Source: Apostichopus japonicus
Lineage: Eukaryota > Echinodermata > Holothuroidea > Aspidochirotida > Stichopodidae
DNA length: 64,000 nucleotides
Assembly: GCF_037975245.1 (NCBI RefSeq)
Contig: NC_092571.1
Coordinates: 28,128,564-28,192,563, forward strand
Direction: 5' to 3'
The position numbers were made by a program, and so were the translations under genes. Below the pieces are notes generated by a model, which did no database searches, was not told where the DNA came from, and saw nothing but the letters and a program-made list of their open reading frames with translations. Numbering within the stretch: the first letter of the stretch is position 1; every line of letters starts with the position of its first letter. Below, in pieces: positions 56,795-64,000 of this stretch.

Positions 56795-58223
56795 GATGTC
56801 AATAACTTAGCTACGAAAAAGGGGCGCGCAAGTGGCAAGCTTGGATAGTGCTGGATTTTTTGTTACAGGATGAATAGTATGAATTGACCATGCATGCAGT
56901 CAACAAGGCATATGCTAGTTAGTAGTTCGCACTCTTCTGTACGTGAACTCACGCTACATGCAGGTAGGCTAAGTTCGTACACTTAGGCTATACAAACATA
57001 TCCCCGCGGTCTCCTGCATGTGCGACAGTTGGCGGTATGATTGTTGCCTAACATAAATTGCCTCAGATATTTGACTTCCTCAAATATCTCACTGTTAATG
57101 TCATTTCCTCGGTTACAAGTGCGCTCTTTCAAAACTCATCTTAATATTGTGATTCAGAGTGAATAAAGGTAGTCAACTATACGCCTGTGTGTACCTTTTT
57201 GTAAACCTACACCACAGTAGGCTAACGTAACATAAAGTAGTCAATGCAAGGTCAACCTACTAACAGTACTGTAGGCCGAACGATAAGGCCTAGGCTAGGC
57301 CCACAGTAAGTTAGTGTTAGGGCTTAGTACTCAGTAATGTTTCCTTTTCGCGGTAGCAAACGCTAATGTTGTTGTTTCAGGATTCGTTAAGCCTTTATTA
57401 CCCAGAAAATGTAGCAATCCTGTAGGACTATTTGGTCATCTGTTGCCTTAGTACTTACTGCAGTAGGCCTAGCCTAGGCCAAACTTACACAAGTTATGCT
57501 GCAGTACATACATTAACCTAAGCCTAGGCCCAACCTGCAATTTACAATGTTATACTAGACCTGCAGCACGGTACTCAAGCATGTTGTTTGTTTCTGTTAT
57601 ATATACAGTGTTACATGTTACAGTTATTATGACTCTGATGCCTAAAGTTATACCTAGGCGGCAGACGTAAGCTAGTACTAGTAGGAAGTAAATGCATTCG
57701 TGCCAGCCTATGATCAAAGTTATGACTGAAATAACTTAGGCATAGAAAAGTAGTTCAAAGTCTAGCTCTAAAGCAGAATTTGAATCATTTTTCGGTCAAA
57801 GTCTGAGTGGATCAGGAAGAGATTTACAAAACATTGGTGTTGCTTGTTAGAATACAATATAGGCCTAGACAAGCTAACAGTAACACATTAATCAAACACA
57901 TTTCATTGTGTGCAAATATCTCAATACGATATAGCCTATCTCAAAACAATGTAGACTACACAGTGAACAATTTTGTTGGACTCAGTACATTCATAGATTC
58001 ACCCTCCAGCAAAAAGCAGACTTGCATGGCCCTCTTTTAACTTACATCAAATGTGCTGATCACATACCTGAAATGCATCATATGCCTACCTCTGTCATTT
58101 TCTTTTCAAATATCACAGGTTAAATATTCAGTTCCATTGATTGAAATTTACAGAAAATGTTGGCAGGGACAAGCATATCATATATAACAGTAATAGACAA
58201 TTTAATTTAAATATTCTTTTCAG
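56795..58223. other. Presumed GMPS 5' region
   Basis: Between about 57200 and 57700 the sequence is rich in CCTAGGC/AGGCCTA words and GTAACGT-like motifs. It probably holds the GMPS promoter and a non-coding exon, but no border is readable. Confidence 0.45.
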
Positions 58224-58240
58224 GTAAAAATCCTTGTGAT

Positions 58241-61200
58241 ATGGCCAACACTTGCTTAGAGAAAGTGGTGATCTTAGATGCTGGAGCACAATATGGCAAG
58301 GTGAGTAGAACTTTGCCTTAAAGTCTCTATTGTGAAAGTGAGTGTTCTCTACAGTTGGTTTGTTAATTTTACTTGAAGCACCCTGTGATTGGTTTTATTG
58401 CACATATACATATGAAATATTTCAATGTGATGCATTGGGGCTATCAGGATTGAGTACATTAGGGAAACAGTCCCCTTACAGCGAAGTTGCATTTCCAACC
58501 CGACCTCAAGCGGGGGAGCTCGGGTTGGGCTTATCTCGAGCTTCAGCTCTGCTTACACCACTTATCTTAACCCTATCACACGGACCAACGAACATGCGGT
58601 TTGCTCGCGGCACTAGTGTGTCAGCTATATGCAAGTGATCAACAGATCAACGTTGTTCACAGGCATGCACAGCTATAGCTACAGGCGTACATACAGTACT
58701 CGCGACATATGATCGTATGAAGTGTATTCCGTGTCTTAGTTCCCTCTAGCTGCCGGTTCGGATTTTCGTGATTTTTATTCACCGGTTCCTGATTTTTCCG
58801 CGTCTGGCTTGCCTTTAATACATAACACCAGACGACCGCTAATTTTCATAACCGACGCTTGGAAATTTCCCAAACGTTACTACATCCAAACCTGAGAGTT
58901 TCATGTGCCCCGAATTCATAGCTGTCGCATTAGGCCTAACGCTATGTTGTAACATTGAGAAACCGGCCTCTGAATACGGTCTATATTTTTGTTCAAATTA
59001 ATGCTGCACAAGTAAATGTAATTTTTTATTATTAGAAACATCATTGGAGTTGTTTTTAGTTCTTATCATTCCTTTATATCAATCTGGAAACGTTAAACAG
59101 TAATCCTACACTAGTTACGTTGTCACTATTTACTTAGTTTGATTTGCCTAAGCTTAAATTTCTAATTGAGCTTGAATGGAGTTAATAATAGTGACGAACA
59201 AGGATGTTAAACACTAAGTTCGGCATATTTTTTATTTGTTCATAAACGGAATGTTATTGAACATAAGTACAAAATAACGTCGGAGTGTAAGAATTAGGTA
59301 TTAAAATTAACATTTTGGTAAAGATTGAAGATGGATGATTTGTTTGAGATACTTTTTGTGATGGAAAGTTTGGGTAACTATTCTTGGCGCTTTTCGGGCC
59401 ATTAATACATCTAGTAGGTTAGGCCATTCGCTATTCATAAACACATGGTTACTTGGTACGGACAATCGTCATCTTTTTTATCTTTGGAATTTTTTTTTTT
59501 GGAAATCCTTTTTCTTTTTCTTTTTCCGCGAAACTCCTGAGGTGGTTTAGTAGGGGCCTATACATACACAAGGATACATACAAGCCTTTGCTACATGCAT
59601 GAGAAGAGTTGCATTAAGTACAATGTACCAATTTTGAGGGAAGATAGGCTATTTCATTACTAGGGTTGTGCGGGATCCCGGTAGTCAAGTGAATACCGGC
59701 ATCCCGATCCCGGCTTTGACTAACCCCGATCACAGTGCAATGTGTAACTACTACCGGTATTGGGAAAACAACTGGTTATTACATTCGTTTCGGTATCATT
59801 CCCGGGAATCCAGGACATAATAAAAATATCTACGTGTTACTATTTAAATTAGAGAAAAGAAAACACGTTTATTTCTGGTTCCTGTGTTCTTAGTTTGAAT
59901 AATATCTTATCAATTTACGCACTGGCCTAGACATATTAACGAATCAACTTTTCACGTAGTAATTTGGACCTATAGCCTACACCAAATATCGAACGTTAGT
60001 GAACTCAGCATGTTACGAGACCTCAAAGTTATTCAAAAATTTTCGTTATTTATTCTTCCTTCAAACGATGATTGTGAAGGTTCCCATGTACAAAATCTCA
60101 CCCTTATGCATTTCACCACATTTTGTGATAATAATTATAACGATTTAATAATTTTTGATCCAAAACCGAAGGGAGCATATCAAATTAAATCCATCTTCGC
60201 ACGGGACTGTATATTATTATAGCATAGGGTACGGTACTTTTACACACTGCTGTTCGGTACTTGAGAGTTGATGCTGTAATGAAATGGATTCGTTTATTAA
60301 TGCGGGGGGGGGGGTTCCACGATGTCATTTCTAGTTATCTTTCGCTACTTTTTTTATTTTTAAGAACTTTTGTACGAAGATTGATATTGTACGTATTGAA
60401 AGTATATTTTCTGGAGTAAACAACAGCCGATTAACGATATAAATAAATCTGTACTATTCTTATATATGTAGTTTATAATCCCGTATTTATGTAGCCCCTA
60501 AGTTACATTATTGTTGTCTGAAGTTCCAAACAGGTGGGGACTTGTTGATAGTTAAAAACTTTTCATTGTGAACTTTTAAACTTAAAGTATTAGTAGTAAG
60601 TCGAGTCCTGTCTTTCCGACATGCTTAGTGATTCCCGTTAAATTAAATTGAATTTAGGTAAAAATTCATGCAAACTAGGTAGGCATCGGCCGATCCTAAT
60701 TCTAAGCCTACATCGAAAGTTACGCCGTATACACCTCGCAAGAAAACCACGATAACCTTGAATGAAAAAACAATATTTTGCACTTGAAGATCTGTCTTCC
60801 CCCAAAATACAATGATAAGGTCTAGACTCATTACTTCTTGATACATTGAGTTTCCAATTACTAGTCAAAAACATTTTCTGGAGAAAAAAAACGTAAGATA
60901 TTTTTCACAAAAATTGATGATTAGATAAGTGCTTCCTCACAATCAACGAGCCGCCCCGAAATTCGCTCCCCTTACGTAAAACTTCTATATATATTACACG
61001 TGGAAAAACACGAGTTTTTACACACATAATTCCCATTGACATTGGTCACGGAACATAAGTAGGTCATCGACATTCGAACTTGGCAACTTGCCCAAGTTCA
61101 TCGCACCATGGGAACGACCCAACAGATTGAACATTATGTTACATTTTCCCGCCATCTGGACGCCGATTGTAAATTTTGGTGTAATATGCAAATTATGAAT

Positions 61201-63748
61201 GGTACTGCCCTTGGTTAAAACTTAAAACTATTGCGACACATACAAATTTTGGGAAACTGTTGTATAGAAGAAACTTTTGTATCAAATGTAAAGTACTGTA
61301 TGGTAGGCCTACTATAATTTATAAAAGACGGTTTTCCTCAGGTGATAAGGAAAAGGGATGTTTCGGTGAACTCGATCTCTTTGTATAGTACTTGGATACT
61401 TAAAATGACCATGCTGTACATGCAGCTTCTATTTCTCTTTAAGTAAGCTCTACTTAGCATTGTTATCCGTTGTGGATCTTTATTGGAATAAATACGAAAT
61501 GTATTTTTTGACGCCAGTATTTAACGGTAGGCCTAAGCATTTCTTAAATTGTTGACTGAGCTTCAAAATCCATTTTCAAAAAGTATGTTTTCATGAAGGT
61601 TTTGTAAAATCGACATATAGCTAGGGTAGGGAAATATTAACGAAAGTTGTTCTATTATACAAATAAAATACATGTTTCTCGTACTGAGATCTGAAGGGAA
61701 AAAACGGGCGGCTATCGTTCTTCTTTTCATGCGCTTATACTAGTTTGGAATATGTGGCAACCTTTACGTGATTTCAGAAATGGCTCTTGTTCTTGAAAAA
61801 ATGACTCCCAGTCATTATTCATTTTCTTATATTAATGTTCTTATTATTTATTGTATATTATTATATTTTTCATTTCACTATTGGTTATGATACTTCAGGT
61901 CCTCGGGAGAAGTTAGCTTTACGCTAACCGAGTTAAATATACGGAGATTTGATCACGGGTGCCAATTTGTATCTACGGATCCCCTTATAACATTCAATGC
62001 TAACCTCCTATTCTTATGAGGCGAATAGCACATAATATCAATAGGATGGTCGGAGGGAGGTACCTTAGATTATGATGAAATTGTGTTGCGGGCGCTGAGC
62101 GAGTGTATGGAGGGCCCGAATGCCCGACATTTTTTATTTATTCGCATTTTTATCCAGGGTTGCTTATTCAGCAAAAGCTGATTTCCAATAAGGCCCTGCT
62201 TTTTACATTCAACGTTATACATAAAAAGTAAAACATAGCAATACAAAACAATTAAATGTACAGATACAAAACAATTAACGCTGTAAAGTGGAGACAACTA
62301 CAAAAAAAATGGAAATAAAAGAATTATCAAACATTGGGCTTGCAAATAATAACTGGAAAGTTTTGGAAACCAACACTATGCTAGTTATTTCAACATGCGC
62401 GTTGAAACTTTCGATACCCAAGAGCTGATATAATGTAATAGCTGAACAAAGCCCAGGAAGCAATATAAAAAAAAAATATTGTAAAAAACAGCAAATAAGA
62501 TTCATAATGCAAAAGTTATCATTGTAATCACTCTCTGGTGAAAGGATTAGTGTGCCTACGACATGAAATTGAAACACAGTAGAAGACTTTCAGTTTATCT
62601 CAAATAGTTTTCCATCCAGTTCACATGCATCATGGACTCGCAATAACATAACGAATATAATTTTGCCCTTCAGCTATGTATTTGCCAGGCATAAAGCTGA
62701 CACATCAACCTTTTGTTTAACTGCCTTTATATAAGCAGATACAAGAAAACGGACTGAGAAAGATTGTATTTTAACAGAGTCGGTGTTGTTTCACAAGGGC
62801 GTAGGAACCGGGGGGGCTGCGGGCGCCAGCCCCCCTGCACCCCCCTGTGAAAGATATGGAGGGGCGGAAGTATCATTCCGCCCCCCTCCCCCCCGCTTCG
62901 CTTTTCTGTCATCCTAAATCTGTGTTATTATTTATATATTACATAGAAACATAGTTACAAGATAGTTGAGAAGTTGACATGTACAGAGATGAGTTTTAAA
63001 TGCAAGTCTTCCACTCAACACAGTACACGTTAAGAAGTCAATATCATTTCAGCTATACACTCTATACTGTCTTGATTGCTCATTGATGTGCATATAATCC
63101 CTTATGTCCTGTGAAACTGGTTTAATTAAATTAGTTCGCATAAGCGATCTTGTGGTCATTCTTATCTTGCTCATCTTACAAAACCTGCTCAACCATGTGT
63201 GGTATAGCCAGATAAGCAGCCACTTTGCAACAATTCAAGTGGAAAATTTTGCACCTTCGGTGTAAGGGGACTGTTTCCCTAATGATCAGATTGTATCAAA
63301 TACTATTTATCTGAACATTTACAGTATAACCTCCATCTAGCCTTTTCTAATTGAAGGAGAACAATGTGGTAGTGAGTTGTTTCTACTAGTCAACAAAATA
63401 TTCATGATCGGAAAGATTCATGAGCGAGCCAACAACACAAATTAAATGTAACTATTTAATTTCGAACCAACAACCATTAACACAGTGTATAGAAGATGTT
63501 TGGAGTGACCATGGTATAAAATTAAAACTGATGCACATACATGCAGTACTTGTACAATGCTGAACTCTGAACAACAAGTAATAACGAGGTGGGTGCCTCT
63601 AATTTTGTCATCAGTGTTTCATCCCTCTAACTTATGATTTGTTTGTTCTTTATCAGGTTATTGACAGGAAGGTCAGAGAACTTTGTGTTGAATCTGAAAT
63701 AATGCCCCTGGATACTCCTGGCTATCTACTGAAAGAAATGGGATTCAA
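58241..63748 (+). CDS. GMPS: GMP synthase (glutamine-hydrolysing), 5' exons, partial
   Basis: Exon 58224-58300 holds an ATG at 58241 followed by a VVILDAGAQYGK block, and exon 63657-63748 continues with VIDRKVREL and SEIMPL before a GTGAGT donor in phase 2. These are the opening residues of the class I glutamine amidotransferase domain of GMP synthase. The enzyme makes GMP from XMP, ATP and glutamine in the cytosol (the last step of guanine nucleotide synthesis). The animal enzyme has the same VVILDAGAQYGKVID start after a short variable N-terminus. The catalytic Cys-His-Glu triad and the ATP-pyrophosphatase domain lie beyond the window. Six sense codons precede the ATG in the exon, so a longer N-terminus from an upstream exon is possible, though the Met start suits the family. 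Intron 1 is 5,356 bp and contains a 34-bp inverted repeat pair. Confidence 0.9.
58457..58490 (+). repeat. 34-bp inverted repeat, left arm (GMPS intron 1)
   Basis: CATTAGGGAAACAGTCCCC followed by TTACAGCGAAGTTGC. The reverse complement with two mismatches is at 63251-63284, giving a 4,828-bp span. Confidence 0.85.
59000..62793. other. GMPS intron 1, no gene
   Basis: AT-rich. A CCGG/GGATCCCGG-rich patch near 59670-59810 looks like transposon sequence, and a G run lies at 60304. No transposase-like frame within the 34-bp inverted repeat pair. Confidence 0.55.
62794..62912. mobile_element. G/C-run hAT-like fragment in GMPS intron 1
   Basis: CAAGGGCGTAGGAACCGG start, then palindromic GGGCGCCAGCCCCCC and facing G and C runs. 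No right terminus or duplication was found. Confidence 0.45.
63251..63284 (-). repeat. 34-bp inverted repeat, right arm (GMPS intron 1)
   Basis: GCACCTTCGGTGTAA followed by GGGGACTGTTTCCCTAATG, complementary to 58457-58490. No convincing target duplication outside the arms and no transposase between them. Confidence 0.85.
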
Positions 63749-64000
63749 GTGAGTACAATACGTCAGTGGCTGGGTTTATAGTAGAGCAGGGATGTGCCCA
63801 CGCTGGGTGGCCCCGCCCAGCACTAAAAAGTACCGCCCAGCACTGTCTTAAAAATCGTGAATCCCGCCCAGCACTATTTTCATCTAAAATCCCAACATTC
63901 CTAACCATATATTCAACATCAATTGAAAAGAAATAAAAAAATGTAAATTGTTAGCAAAACTAGTACTTGTGTATGTTCTTAAAAAGCTACACAAGTGTCA

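Noticed and set aside
58440-63300. Target-site duplication for the 34-bp inverted repeat pair
   Set aside because: Outer flanks (tgagta and atcaga) share no convincing direct repeat, so transposon status stays open.

Overview
This is an AT-rich animal nuclear window. The genes have spliced exons with GT/AG borders, the introns are large, and transposon debris is dense. The protein families (carotenoid oxygenases with animal-type intron structure, a KMT5A-like SET domain, an animal-type GMP synthase start) and the repeats (CAGGGGCGTAGCC-type hAT-like MITEs, poly-G/poly-C runs, CR1/RTE-like LINE tails) suggest a marine invertebrate, perhaps an echinoderm. The species cannot be proved from this sequence.

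Layout. (1) 2.8-10.0 kb: a complete eight-exon carotenoid oxygenase gene (A, 525 aa). (2) 16.2-52.0 kb: its paralogue (B, 528 aa), with the same eight exons in matching phases. Intron 5 is 347 bp in A but 30,304 bp in B. (3) Inside that intron, on the same strand, 26.9-43.7 kb: a multi-exon gene coding for a KMT5A-like SET methyltransferase domain, six near-identical 93-aa repeats, a degenerate charged repeat, two zinc fingers, a tyrosine-recombinase-like domain and a C-terminal SANT/Myb-like domain. (4) 58.2 kb to the window end: the first exons of GMP synthase (GMPS).

The nested SET-recombinase gene is the most unusual locus. Its long central exon is split by a 616-bp MITE with 15-bp terminal inverted repeats and TTAA target-site duplications. 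Removing the MITE and one TTAA on paper joins the two ORFs in frame, and the exon chain then totals 5,817 nt, an exact multiple of three (1,938 aa). As assembled, the reading frame stops 46 nt into the insertion. A putative upstream coding exon carries three frame changes. The locus is therefore either a recently damaged gene or one with an insertion allele plus assembly indels.

The non-coding parts hold several well-bounded mobile elements. These are three 342-357-bp TTAA MITEs, one with an empty site preserved in a neighbouring duplicate; a 71-bp foldback element with a perfect 8-bp duplication; a 1,090-bp hAT-like element with a perfect 8-bp duplication and another element nested inside; a 654-bp element with a 6-bp duplication; a LINE 3' fragment; and a decayed Gypsy-type integrase fragment. 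There are also 232-bp-period arrays lying in opposite orientations on the two sides of the recombinase exons, a near-perfect 111-bp palindrome, and a 34-bp inverted repeat spaced 4.8 kb apart in GMPS intron 1.

The two oxygenases probably share carotenoid/retinoid metabolism. GMPS and the SET-recombinase gene have no evident functional link to them. All gene models come from reading frames, splice sites and recalled family motifs; no database search was possible.
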